From the NCBI RefSeq assembly GCF_017874595.1, contig NZ_JAGILA010000010.1, forward strand, positions 1 through 64,000: a DNA stretch of 64,000 nt, written 5' to 3'. The position numbers were made by a program, and so were the translations under genes. The stretch's first letter is position 1, and each line of letters begins with the position of its first letter. Shown in pieces: positions 18,646-27,089 of the stretch. The stretch is from Sinorhizobium kostiense. Lineage in GTDB: Bacteria; Pseudomonadota; Alphaproteobacteria; Rhizobiales; Rhizobiaceae. Below the pieces are notes generated by a model. The model ran no database searches. It worked only from the letters and a program-made list of their open reading frames with translations, and was not told the origin of the DNA.

Positions 18646-19854
18646 ATGGATAAACGCGTCGTCATAACCGGGATCGGCGGGCTATGCGCCCTCGGCAGCA
18701 ATGCGGCCTCCATTTGGCGAGGCATGTGTGCTGGCATTTCCGCCATCGGGCCGATCTCCAATGCCGAGCTTTATGAGCTAGACGGCATTATCGGTGCCGA
18801 GATCAAAGCACTGCCGGAGCACGACATCTGTAAAAAGCAACTCGCCTCGATGGATCGTTTCAGCCTTCTTGCTGTGCTTGCTGCCCGTGAGGCGGTAGAG
18901 CAGGCGGGGCTTTCCTGTGACGAATGGAATGCCGATCGCTGTGGTGCAACTGTTGGCGTCGGCATTTGTGGGTCCGAGGCAGTTGAGGAGAATTATCGCG
19001 CCCTGCTTATGGACGGCGCCAAGCGGACCGGGATACTCACTGTTCCAAGAGTGATGCCTGGTGCCGCTGCGGGCCAAGTTAGCATCCATCTGGGCCTGCG
19101 CGGGCCAGTTTTCGGCGTCACTGCCGCGTGCGCCTCCGCCAACAATGCAATCGCCTCGGCGGTGGACCTGATCAGGCTCGGCCGAGCGGACGTCATGATT
19201 GCCGGGGGTAGCGATGCACCGCTTGTATGGGGTGTACTAAAATCATGGGAAGCGTTGCGCGTTCTCGCACCGGACACTTGCCGCCCCTTCTCTGCCGACA
19301 GAAAGGGCGTGGTACTTGGAGAGGGTGCTGGCATGGCTGTGCTGGAAAGCTATCAACATGCTAAAGCGCGCGGTGCAACGATCCTGGCTGAGATCGCCGG
19401 CATTGGCCTTTCGGCGGACGCCTTCCATATTGTTGCACCGATTGCCGAAGGGCCTGAGGCTGCGATGCGTCAGTGCCTTCAAGACGCCGGGCTGAATGCC
19501 GATGATGTCGACTATCTCAACGCACACGGCACCGGCACCAAAGCGAATGATGAGGTTGAGACGGCGGCGATCAAGCGGGTTTTTGGGGATCATACTCGCT
19601 CGATGTCGGTCTCGTCCACCAAATCTATGCATGGACATTGTCTCGGTGCAGCAAGCGCGCTCGAAATGATTGCCTGTGTGATGGCTATCCGCGATGGGAT
19701 TGTCCCGCCCACGGCAAACTACAATGAGCATGATCCAAAATGCGATCTCGACGTCACGCCAAATGTGCCACGCGAACGAGAGATCCGAGTAGCGTTAAGC
19801 AACGCGTTCGCCATGGGAGGCACAAACGCGGTTCTGGCATTCAGACAGGTGTAG
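18646..19854 (+). CDS. nodE: NodE, beta-ketoacyl synthase for the Nod-factor acyl chain
   Basis: A 402-aa KAS-II-like condensing enzyme of normal NodE length. The catalytic Cys162 lies in [10 protein letters not shown]; the two His are in [11 protein letters not shown] and [12 protein letters not shown]. NodE with NodF builds unsaturated or host-specific fatty acyl chains that NodA transfers to the chitin-oligosaccharide backbone. The ATG overlaps nothing but follows the nodF TGA directly, under the same nod box. If nodF is truly broken, NodE would have to use another carrier protein. Confidence 0.93.
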   Translation: MDKRVVITGIGGLCALGSNAASIWRGMCAGISAIGPISNAELYELDGIIGAEIKALPEHDICKKQLASMDRFSLLAVLAAREAVEQAGLSCDEWNADRCGATVGVGICGSEAVEENYRALLMDGAKRTGILTVPRVMPGAAAGQVSIHLGLRGPVFGVTAACASANNAIASAVDLIRLGRADVMIAGGSDAPLVWGVLKSWEALRVLAPDTCRPFSADRKGVVLGEGAGMAVLESYQHAKARGATILAEIAGIGLSADAFHIVAPIAEGPEAAMRQCLQDAGLNADDVDYLNAHGTGTKANDEVETAAIKRVFGDHTRSMSVSSTKSMHGHCLGAASALEMIACVMAIRDGIVPPTANYNEHDPKCDLDVTPNVPREREIRVALSNAFAMGGTNAVLAFRQV

Positions 19855-20039
19855 CAGCGGCGCGTCATGCCGTGCCCGGTTAACGGCTCCTGTTCTGCCT
19901 CGAGCATTAAAACGCGCTCCGGCCCGATCCCGTGACTCGACGCTTCAAAGCAACGCCGGCTGATTTCTGAACACAGCGGTGGGGTGAAGCTGACGCCGGT
20001 GAGCTCTGGAGACCTGAATGTCTTTGCCGACCGTGCTAC

Positions 20040-20252
20040 AAACGCAAAGAGGCTCCGATACCATGGGCGACGGGACCCTCGCGACGCTGATCATGAGCGC
20101 CAAGCTTAACGACGTCGATCCGCAGGCATGGCTTGCCGACGTGCTCGCTCACATCGCCGACACCCCGATCACCAGGCTCGAGCAATTGCTCCCGTGGAAT
20201 TGAAGGGCAACCAAGTCCCTACAACATCAGGCTGCCTAACCTGCGGCCCTGG
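20040..20252 (+). mobile_element. IS66-family transposase (TnpC) 3'-end remnant, copy 1
   Basis: The translated segment reads TLIMSAKLNDVDPQAWLADV, then LAHIADTPITRLEQLLPWN, the C-terminus of IS66 TnpC. Only the last ~50 codons survive. The DNA from 20082 to 20252 is nearly identical to 23245-23415, forming direct repeats around the prolyl oligopeptidase gene. The rest of 19855-20452 holds no gene. Confidence 0.85.
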
Positions 20253-20452
20253 CGACGCAGCTTGCGTGCATCGTATCCATGGAGGCCTGCGCGGGGGCGC
20301 GTTATTGGCGCGCTGTTGCCGAACGGCGGAATTTGTCGGCGCATCTGGTGCAGATTTTCGGTTCCACCCGTCGTGCGCGCCCCAAGTCTCCGCCCTCGCC
20401 GCCGGCTTGATCTTGCTCAAATCGGCCCCGCACGGCCTAAAGGCTTATGGAT

Positions 20453-22636
20453 TCATGTGTTGTCCATGAGCTTTTGAGACAGGTAGGTGTATTCGAGCGC
20501 GTAGCGGCGGGCTTGTTCCTGCAGGTTGGCGGCGCCGGCGTGACCGCCCTCGATATTTTCATAATAGTAGACGGGCAGCCCCATATCTTCAAACAAGGCG
20601 GCCATCTTGCGCGCGTGCACCGGACCGACACGGTCATCTTTTGTCGATGTCTCAAAGAACGGTTCGGGATAGGCCACGCCCGCCCTGACATTATGATAAG
20701 GCGAGATCGAGCGCAGGAAGGCGCCTTCGACCGGATCGTCTGGATTGCCATATTCGCCCTGCCAGGAGGCTCCTGCCGACATGTGGGTGAAATTGACCAT
20801 GTCGAGAAGCGGCACCTGGATCACGACCGCGTTCCACAGATCGGGGCGCTCGGTCAATTGCACGCCCATGAGCAGGCCGCCGTTCGAGCCGCCCATGATC
20901 CCGAGATGCGGTGTCGAGGTGACCTTCCTTGCGATCAGATCCTGCGCCACGGCCTGGAAGTCGTCAAAAGCGCGCCGACGATGGGTCTTCAAAGCAGCTT
21001 CGTGCCATTTCGGTCCGAATTCGCCGCCGCCGCGAATATTGGCCAGCGCGAAGGCACCGCCCTTTTCCAGCCATAGCTTGCCAAGCACCGGCGAATAGTT
21101 GGGCAACACTGGAATTCCGAAACCGCCATAGGCGTAGAGGATGGTCGGGTTCGTGCCGTCCAGCTTGACGTCCCTGCGCGCCACGAGGAAATACGGAACC
21201 TTCGTGGCATCCTTCGAGGTCGCAAAGAACTGCTGGACTTGCAGGCCTTCGGCATCGAAGCGTTCCGGGGCCGACCTGATCTTCTCGACTGTGCCGCTTG
21301 CAGCATCGGCGCGAAACAGGGTCGAAGGTTCGAGGAACCCATTTGAGAAGACGAACAGCTGATCACTCTCATTGTCGCTGGACGTCACCGACAGGGTCGA
21401 ATTTTCCGGCAGGGCCACCTTGAAGGACGACCAGCCGCCCTTGCCGAAATCGAAGCTGCGCACCTCGCTGCTGACATTCGACAGGATCGACAGCACGAGA
21501 CGGTTCTTGGTCTGAGTAATACCTTTGACTGACTGATGCTCGTTTGGCATGAACAGCACAAGCGGTTCGACGTGCGCTGGATCGGCGAGCGCCGCCTTGA
21601 GATCGAAAGCGATAATCGCGCCATTTTGGAAAACGGTGCCCTTGGCCGAGGTCCAGTCCGACTTCAACCGGTAGATTGCCTGGCCCTTGTAGTAGCCGTC
21701 AAAAGTGGCCTTGGTCGGGAGGGGCAGGATCACCTTTTGGGTGTCGGTGTGGCCGTTCGGGTAGAAGGCTCGCTCGGTATTGAAGAAGTCGAGGCCGCGA
21801 TAGGAGGTGTCCATCACATAATTGCCGTCGATGTCGCGCAGCACGCCGCGCCGCGCCGAGACGTCCTTCTTGTCGCCGCGGAAGATCTCGACCGCCTGAT
21901 CCAGGCTCTGGCCTCGCTTCAGCACCTTGGTGACGTAGGCGTAGCCGGAAGCGGTCACTTCCCCCGGCGTCCATTCCCGGGTCACATAAATGGTGTTCTC
22001 GTCCACCCAGGCCACCCACTGCTTGCATTCGGGCAGGACGAAGCCGTCCTTAATGAATTCACCCTTGGCAACGTCGAATTCGCGCACCACATCCGCATCC
22101 TTGCCGCCATCGGACAGGCGGATCAGGCAGAGATTGTTGGCGGGGGGCAGGCAGTCCCCGCCTCTGAACACCCAGGTCTTTCCCTCGGCCTTGGACAGCG
22201 CATCCATATCGAGAATGGTGCGCCATTGCGGGTCGCCGGACCTGTAGGATTCCCAGGTCGTACGTCGCCACAGGCCCTGCACGTGCGTGCCGTCCTGCCA
22301 GAAGTTGTCGATCATCCCGCTGTGCGCGTACCGGGGCGAAGCAATACGATCGGTGGCCTGTAGGATATTCAGGATGTCGGCCAGGTATTCGCTGTAGCGA
22401 GGATCTTTCGACAGCTTGTCGACGGTTGACAGGTTACGCGTTTTGACCCAGGTCATCGCCCTGTCGCCGTCGATCTCGTTCAGATAGGCGCGAGGATCGG
22501 CGGCATGCTCGGGAACCTGATTGGGGTTGGAATCGATCGCCTTGGCGACCGTGGTCATCTGGCCAGAAGCCCCCATGGTGGTCACCGTAGCAGGGTCATT
22601 GCCATCATCAAGCTGGTTCACAAATGTGGCTGCCAT
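20453..22636 (-). CDS. Prolyl oligopeptidase family serine peptidase (S9)
   Basis: A 727-aa alpha/beta-hydrolase peptidase with a beta-propeller N-terminal region (~60-430) and a catalytic C-terminal region. Nucleophile Ser584 lies in MGGSNGG; the Asp is in STKDDRVGP and the His in EGGHAGA. No signal peptide, so cytosolic. I chose ATG 22636 over the in-frame GTG 22660 because AGGCG lies just upstream. The family cleaves short peptides after Pro; related enzymes also cut other residues. It is a single-gene unit between two IS66 TnpC remnants. The upstream region has a perfect sigma-54 promoter (22698-22713) and a TGT-N10-ACA site, so NifA-dependent expression in nodules is inferred. It might process or inactivate the NRPS peptide or host peptides. 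Confidence 0.92.
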   Translation of the reverse strand: MAATFVNQLDDGNDPATVTTMGASGQMTTVAKAIDSNPNQVPEHAADPRAYLNEIDGDRAMTWVKTRNLSTVDKLSKDPRYSEYLADILNILQATDRIASPRYAHSGMIDNFWQDGTHVQGLWRRTTWESYRSGDPQWRTILDMDALSKAEGKTWVFRGGDCLPPANNLCLIRLSDGGKDADVVREFDVAKGEFIKDGFVLPECKQWVAWVDENTIYVTREWTPGEVTASGYAYVTKVLKRGQSLDQAVEIFRGDKKDVSARRGVLRDIDGNYVMDTSYRGLDFFNTERAFYPNGHTDTQKVILPLPTKATFDGYYKGQAIYRLKSDWTSAKGTVFQNGAIIAFDLKAALADPAHVEPLVLFMPNEHQSVKGITQTKNRLVLSILSNVSSEVRSFDFGKGGWSSFKVALPENSTLSVTSSDNESDQLFVFSNGFLEPSTLFRADAASGTVEKIRSAPERFDAEGLQVQQFFATSKDATKVPYFLVARRDVKLDGTNPTILYAYGGFGIPVLPNYSPVLGKLWLEKGGAFALANIRGGGEFGPKWHEAALKTHRRRAFDDFQAVAQDLIARKVTSTPHLGIMGGSNGGLLMGVQLTERPDLWNAVVIQVPLLDMVNFTHMSAGASWQGEYGNPDDPVEGAFLRSISPYHNVRAGVAYPEPFFETSTKDDRVGPVHARKMAALFEDMGLPVYYYENIEGGHAGAANLQEQARRYALEYTYLSQKLMDNT

Positions 22637-22697
22637 GTTTCGCCTTTCGAAAAGCCTCACGTGTCGAAGCGGTTAAACCGGCTTCGCCCCTCTTCTC

Positions 22698-22713
22698 AGC
22701 AAGAGGTGTGCCA
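22698..22713 (-). promoter_or_regulatory. Sigma-54 (-24/-12) promoter of the oligopeptidase gene
   Basis: On the minus strand: TGGCAC-ACCTC-TTGCT, a perfect match to TGGCAC-N5-TTGCW. Transcription would begin near 22687, about 50 bp before the ATG at 22636. Confidence 0.8.
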
Positions 22714-22777
22714 GTCACATACGTTTAAACGAGCCAGTGGGAAGTCGTGTAGGACAAGCCCCTTTGATGTCAGACAA

Positions 22778-22793
22778 TGTCAGACATGCGACA
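22778..22793 (-). promoter_or_regulatory. NifA-type upstream activator site of the oligopeptidase gene
   Basis: TGTCAGACATGCGACA fits TGT-N10-ACA and is centred about 73 bp upstream of the -24 GG. A partial copy of its left half (TGTCAGACA) begins 10 bp earlier, at 22768. Confidence 0.65.
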
Positions 22794-22961
22794 GAGCGCT
22801 GACACGCGGTATTTGTCTCGTTCTCCTTAAAAGTGTCATTGAAGGCTTTGCCGCATGTTGATCGGCAACGTCAGTATTGTGCGCCATCGCTTTTCCGGAA
22901 CTCGTAGTCGCACTTGCCGACTTGGCGCTGCGGCGATGGCAGCTCACTAAGAGGAATATGA

Positions 22962-23040
22962 TGACCAGCCGCTCCTTCGCTCCTTCTCCTCACGAGACCA
23001 GAGCCGGCGACGCTCGACCGACGTAATCACCTCAACAAGC
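22962..23040 (-). mobile_element. IS66-family OrfA N-terminal remnant
   Basis: The minus strand encodes LVEVITSVERRRLWSREEKE, the start of an IS66 accessory protein (TnpA-type), then loses similarity. It is part of a patch of IS66 debris with the TnpC remnant at 23172-23415, in opposite orientation. Nothing else was recognised in 22794-23171. Confidence 0.6.
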
Positions 23041-23171
23041 CGCTTTGTCATGGGAACATCCCAGATGTATTCGGCTTGCGCTGGATCTGTAGAGGGTGAA
23101 GAGGCGCTACCGCTTCGAGCTGATGATAGAACGGGGTTTGCGAGAACAGCCACAAGCATCAGGAAAGGAAG

Positions 23172-23415
23172 CGCAGCATGAGCAGAAAATCGTGGCTCTT
23201 TGCCGGCTCTGATCGTGGTGCCGATCGTGCCGCCTTCATGGCGACGCTTTGATCATGAGCGCCAAGCTTAACGACGTCGATCCGCAGGCATGGCTTGCCG
23301 ACGTGCTCGCTCGCATCGCCGACACCCCGATCACCAGGCTCGAGCAATTGCTCCCCGAGGAATTGGCAGCCAACGAGGTCCCTACAACATCAGGCTGCCT
23401 AACCTGCGGCCCTGG
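23172..23415 (+). mobile_element. IS66-family transposase (TnpC) 3'-end remnant, copy 2
   Basis: Reads SRKSWLFAGSDRGADRAAFM, then, after a 2-base frameshift near 23247, IMSAKLNDVDPQAWLADVLA and ADTPITRLEQLLPE. This is the IS66 TnpC C-terminus. From 23245 it is a near-identical direct repeat of 20082-20252. It stops 10 bp from the virD4 stop codon and probably truncated that gene. Confidence 0.85.
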
Positions 23416-23424
23416 CCGGATGGT

Positions 23425-25152
23425 TTACGAGAGAACCTGGTTGACTGCTGTTGCAACTGCGGTCATCTCGCATAGTCTGTGATCCTCTTCCGACATCGTC
23501 AAGCATGCTGGCTCCGGAAGGCCTCCAGTTTGGCTTTCAAAGATGCGCTTCAGCATTCGATCGGAATAGTATCGCACCTTTTTCAGCTTTAGTGGCGGCT
23601 TTCCCTTGATAAGGACTATCTGGCATTCGTCATCCAGCAGGCGCACCTGTTCGGGTCGCAATAGCGGTGCCCCTTGACCTGAAATCTGAATATTGCGATC
23701 GAGGCCTCGACCGTGGGAAATTGAGCGTGCTTGAAACGTATAGTCACCGATAGCTTCCGAAATATAAGCCGGCGTCTCGTCATCGGCCGTGGCCATGAAG
23801 ACCTGCAGACCAGTATTGCTGAGGAAGTTTTGCTTGCCGGCCTCGTCGTATGTGCCCGTCAGTGCCGAAAGGCTCTGGATGATGAACATAAAGCGGCCCT
23901 TGTAGCCCGCGATGGTCGTAATGGCTGTCTCAATTGTCTCCAGCTTGCCCAAGTGCTTGAATTCATCGAGGAGGAATAGCACCTCGTGCTTCTCATCCTT
24001 GCCAGGCAGCGAGCGCTGTAAAACAGATACGATCTGCTGAAACAGTAGGCGCATCAGTGGCGCAAGCACCTCGAGATCGTTTGGACTGACGCAGAGATAA
24101 ATGCAAGTTCTTCGACGCCGAAGATCGTAGATTGAGAAGTCTGATCGGCTTGTCGCCGCTTTAACCAGCGGATCTGCCCATAGGTTGAGCCCTCCGTCGC
24201 CTAGCACTGAAGTGTAAGAGGTCAGGATTTTCGTGTCGTTGCCCGCCATGTTATCGAAGATTTGCTGAGCCTCTTTGTTCTGGGTTTCCGCCGCGAGCCG
24301 CGCGAAAAGCTTATATTTCTCCCCCGGCTGAGCATAAAGGTCGTAAACGGCTCCGATCGTTGGCGTGCCACGTTCAATGCAGGCCAGTACACCGGCGACA
24401 AAGAGATCTCGTGCGCCGTTGATGAAACCTTCCGCGCCCTCCCCCTTGGCCGTAATGAGGTTCGCCGCCAAGCGACGCGCCTCTATGAACTGCCGCTCTG
24501 GAGACAGGGTCATGATATCCAGGAGAGGATTGTAGCAGTTCGTCCGGCGCTCCGGGTCCAGCGGTGTGAATTTGAACACATGATCGCCACGGGCTTTACG
24601 TGCTCTGGAGGTGAGCTCAAACAGCTCCCCCTTAACATCCAGTGCGATCACCGATCCTGTGAACGTAAGTAGCGTTGGAATGACGACGCCCACGCCTTTG
24701 CCAGCGCGGGTCGGTGCAACAACGAGGCTGTGAGGCTGCTCCCCGTTGGTCAGGTAATATCCAGGCCAAGAAGGGCGGCTCGTCTTCCCAAATACCGGGC
24801 CGCTGATGCGACTGTATCGTTGGAGATAGCCCGCGCGCCGCATTTCGTTCAATCCAGCCCAGCGGGCCGTGCCGTAATGTTCGCGATCGGCCGGGCATAC
24901 GGTTCGCTGGATTAGCAGAACGAGGCCAGACGTAACGACGACAACAGCCAAGCCGCGATAGAAGGCGGGGGTTGTGTAACCCAAATAGAAAGGCGTCTCG
25001 TACCAAAAGGCGAGGATGTCGAATGTCATCATCGCTTCACTGCTAAATCCGTGGCGAAATGTTGCGTACAGACTCGCCGTACAAAAACCTGCAGCCAGTG
25101 AACACATGATGCTTAGAATTATGCTTGAAGCCGCATTCTTGCCTGAAGTCAT
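23425..25152 (-). CDS. virD4: VirD4 type IV coupling protein, C-terminally shortened
   Basis: The inner-membrane ATPase that recruits substrates to the VirB channel. 575 aa from ATG 25152 (TSGKNAAS), chosen because it aligns with the Agrobacterium VirD4 start; a longer frame to 25239 exists. Membrane segments at ~10-35 and ~65-90; Walker A in VVAPTRAGKGVG; Walker B in VLFLLDEFKHLG; RAD motif region GKQNFLSNTG. Very close to Agrobacterium VirD4 until LPEPACLTMSEEDHRL, then ends after NQVLS next to an IS66 remnant, about 80-90 residues short of the ~670-aa Ti protein from memory. The ATPase core is complete, so coupling may persist. Divergent from virF, with a VirG box upstream. Confidence 0.92.
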   Translation of the reverse strand: MTSGKNAASSIILSIMCSLAAGFCTASLYATFRHGFSSEAMMTFDILAFWYETPFYLGYTTPAFYRGLAVVVVTSGLVLLIQRTVCPADREHYGTARWAGLNEMRRAGYLQRYSRISGPVFGKTSRPSWPGYYLTNGEQPHSLVVAPTRAGKGVGVVIPTLLTFTGSVIALDVKGELFELTSRARKARGDHVFKFTPLDPERRTNCYNPLLDIMTLSPERQFIEARRLAANLITAKGEGAEGFINGARDLFVAGVLACIERGTPTIGAVYDLYAQPGEKYKLFARLAAETQNKEAQQIFDNMAGNDTKILTSYTSVLGDGGLNLWADPLVKAATSRSDFSIYDLRRRRTCIYLCVSPNDLEVLAPLMRLLFQQIVSVLQRSLPGKDEKHEVLFLLDEFKHLGKLETIETAITTIAGYKGRFMFIIQSLSALTGTYDEAGKQNFLSNTGLQVFMATADDETPAYISEAIGDYTFQARSISHGRGLDRNIQISGQGAPLLRPEQVRLLDDECQIVLIKGKPPLKLKKVRYYSDRMLKRIFESQTGGLPEPACLTMSEEDHRLCEMTAVATAVNQVLS

Positions 25153-25292
25153 TGATCCACCGTATGGGTCGAGCGATTGCATGACAGGCCCCAATCCCAG
25201 CCACGACGCCTTCGTGAAGAGAAGAAGATTCCGCCTCATACAGGTTACCGCGCGTAAGGAAATACAAGCAAGAACATATGTAAATCATTTTG

Positions 25293-25306
25293 TTACAAAT
25301 GTAATT
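25293..25306 (-). promoter_or_regulatory. vir box (VirG-binding site) upstream of virD4
   Basis: Minus strand ATTACATTTGTAAC matches all specified positions of the VirG 14-mer RYTNCANTTGNAAY. It lies 140 bp before the chosen virD4 start, suggesting VirA/VirG control. Confidence 0.65.
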
Positions 25307-25805
25307 GCGCAGTGAAATCTTTGTAATTCAAAACTCGTGTTTGCTGATCTGTTGTATTCGAAATAGATGCAAATAGAAAGGCGAGTCCGTTTCGTCTTCA
25401 CTTCTGCGGGGTGGAGGAAAATGAATTCTTTCACCTGTTGTTCTATCCAGTGAGGAAAAGGCAAGACGACATGGCACGGCGACGGCCCGCCATGAAATGT
25501 GAGCCTCTCGCTGCGAAAGAGAACACCGATCCGACATGCCTCCGGCGCGAATGGACTATTGACTTTGTATGGTTTGCATCAATCCCGAAGGCCGAGATCT
25601 GACTGCACGTTCCCTACTCATGACCTCTTATCGCAGCACGTACTCAGTGATAGAAGATTTCGAAAGGACCCGAATTCTTTCAGCCCGCGCATCGACGGCA
25701 GAATCCAATAACCTGGAAGTTGCGGCTCCGGGGCCAACGCAATTTTAATTAAGGAAGTTGATGCTTCGGCAGGCTCGTAAGTTTGGGTTTGACGCCTCAG
25801 GGAGA
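25307..25805. other. Divergent intergenic region between virD4 and virF
   Basis: No gene recognised. The region is AT-rich relative to its neighbours and is bounded by a VirG box on each side (25293-25306 and 25806-25819), as expected for a divergent vir promoter. Confidence 0.5.
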
Positions 25806-25819
25806 ACTACAACTGTAAC
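25806..25819 (+). promoter_or_regulatory. vir box candidate upstream of virF
   Basis: ACTACAACTGTAAC matches RYTNCANTTGNAAY with one mismatch (C for T in the central TTG). It ends 72 bp before the virF ATG. Confidence 0.5.
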
Positions 25820-25891
25820 GCAATATCCGTTTAGCGGGTCCCTCTTCGATGTTAGCCTTGGAGCTGTAGAAACAACGTCGGAGTGTGACCA

Positions 25892-26785
25892 ATGGAACGC
25901 GAAAGACAGCGGAGGCGTATCGATGGAAATTCAGTCCGAGATGGCGGCAGTGCCGAACGAAACACTCACTTTCCAAACGACCTGGTGGCCGAGATAGCAA
26001 GCCGTCTACCTACCCACGACACAGCTGAAACGGCAAATAACCTGACGAACTTCGAGCTAACGAGCCGCTCAACACGAGAGGCGGTTCAGGCAAGCCCAGT
26101 GGGACAGTTTCACGGGCGGATCAACCAGCTCGGCAGCGCAGCCAGAGCGTTGCACGACAGGGCCGTGGCCGAACTCGCGCCGGACGAAGGCCCGGCGAAC
26201 CGTACGTTCGCACAGGCTGTAGCTCCCGTAATCGCGCCAACATTCAAATTTCAGACTCCTGAGCGAAAAACAGACGCTGTCGACCGCATCTTGGCCATTG
26301 ATCCCCCGAGAGTTCAAGCAATGGCCCTTTCCAAGGTAGGAGACTACCTAGGTGACCTGGACAGTGGAAATAGAGATCGTCTCGTTAATCGGGCAGTTGA
26401 GCTCGTCACAGATCCGCCAGATCAGGTCACCCGGCACAATGCTGCCCGCGCCCTTTTAAAAGGGTATCACCACTTAAATGCTGAGCAACAGGCGCAACTG
26501 CCAGTCGACCACTTGCAGAGCGTCAGTGCGCTTCCCGGTGTAGAGGCGCTTGCACCGTCTGCAGCTCGACATGCGGCAGAGCCGTCGCTTTCAAATTTGG
26601 ACCGTAGGATCGAGGAGGCTCGCGCTCAAGCTCTTGGGCACGCAGGAGGTCAGGGACCCGTTTCTCGAGCGGAACTGAGCGAGATGCGTCCGACCGCAGA
26701 GCGCCTCAACAGGGCCGACAATGACGCACGTGTGGATCTAGCATCCTCCTCCAGAAGCAGAGAACGCTCAAACTGGGGGCGATGA
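25892..26785 (+). CDS. virF: VirF-like F-box effector of the type IV secretion system
   Basis: A 297-aa protein. Residues ~26-75 (FPNDLVAEIASRLPTHDTAE, then NLTNFELTSRSTREAV) resemble the F-box region of Agrobacterium VirF, which enters plant cells and feeds targets to the SCF ubiquitin ligase. The C-terminus holds Arg at 280, 288, 290 and 292, an exact R-X7-R-X-R-X-R, the Agrobacterium T4SS translocation signal. EMRPTAERLNRADNDAR just before it also matches the VirF tail. The middle (~90-260) is not recognised and makes the protein ~95 residues longer than octopine VirF (~202 aa). GGAG lies 8 bases before the ATG, and a VirG box candidate further upstream. Host targets unknown. Confidence 0.82.
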   Translation: MERERQRRRIDGNSVRDGGSAERNTHFPNDLVAEIASRLPTHDTAETANNLTNFELTSRSTREAVQASPVGQFHGRINQLGSAARALHDRAVAELAPDEGPANRTFAQAVAPVIAPTFKFQTPERKTDAVDRILAIDPPRVQAMALSKVGDYLGDLDSGNRDRLVNRAVELVTDPPDQVTRHNAARALLKGYHHLNAEQQAQLPVDHLQSVSALPGVEALAPSAARHAAEPSLSNLDRRIEEARAQALGHAGGQGPVSRAELSEMRPTAERLNRADNDARVDLASSSRSRERSNWGR

Positions 26786-27089
26786 GCTTCATAGCGCGTC
26801 ACGTTCACCGTGTAAGCGCTATTTGCGCGTAAGCTCTTCATTGCATGTCAAGCATCTCTGGCTGAAACAGAGCGAGAGGTGCCCAGATATTCAGCACAAC
26901 AGAGGTGCAGATTCCCGTGACGCCGAACATCCGCTCGAATGTCCAAGGGAAATAAAGTGTCATTCGTCGCCAGATGCAATTCCTTCGAGGCCCAATAAGG
27001 CGGGCAACTTTCCTCGGCCCCACCCGAACGTGGGGCGTTCGATGCCGCAAGGCTATGACGTATCGTCGCGGGCACGCGATGTCTGCTGA
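26786..27089. other. Intergenic region between virF and virA
   Basis: About 300 bp without a recognisable gene. I found neither a nod box nor a VirG box with one or no mismatch, so control of virA cannot be read from the sequence. Confidence 0.5.
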
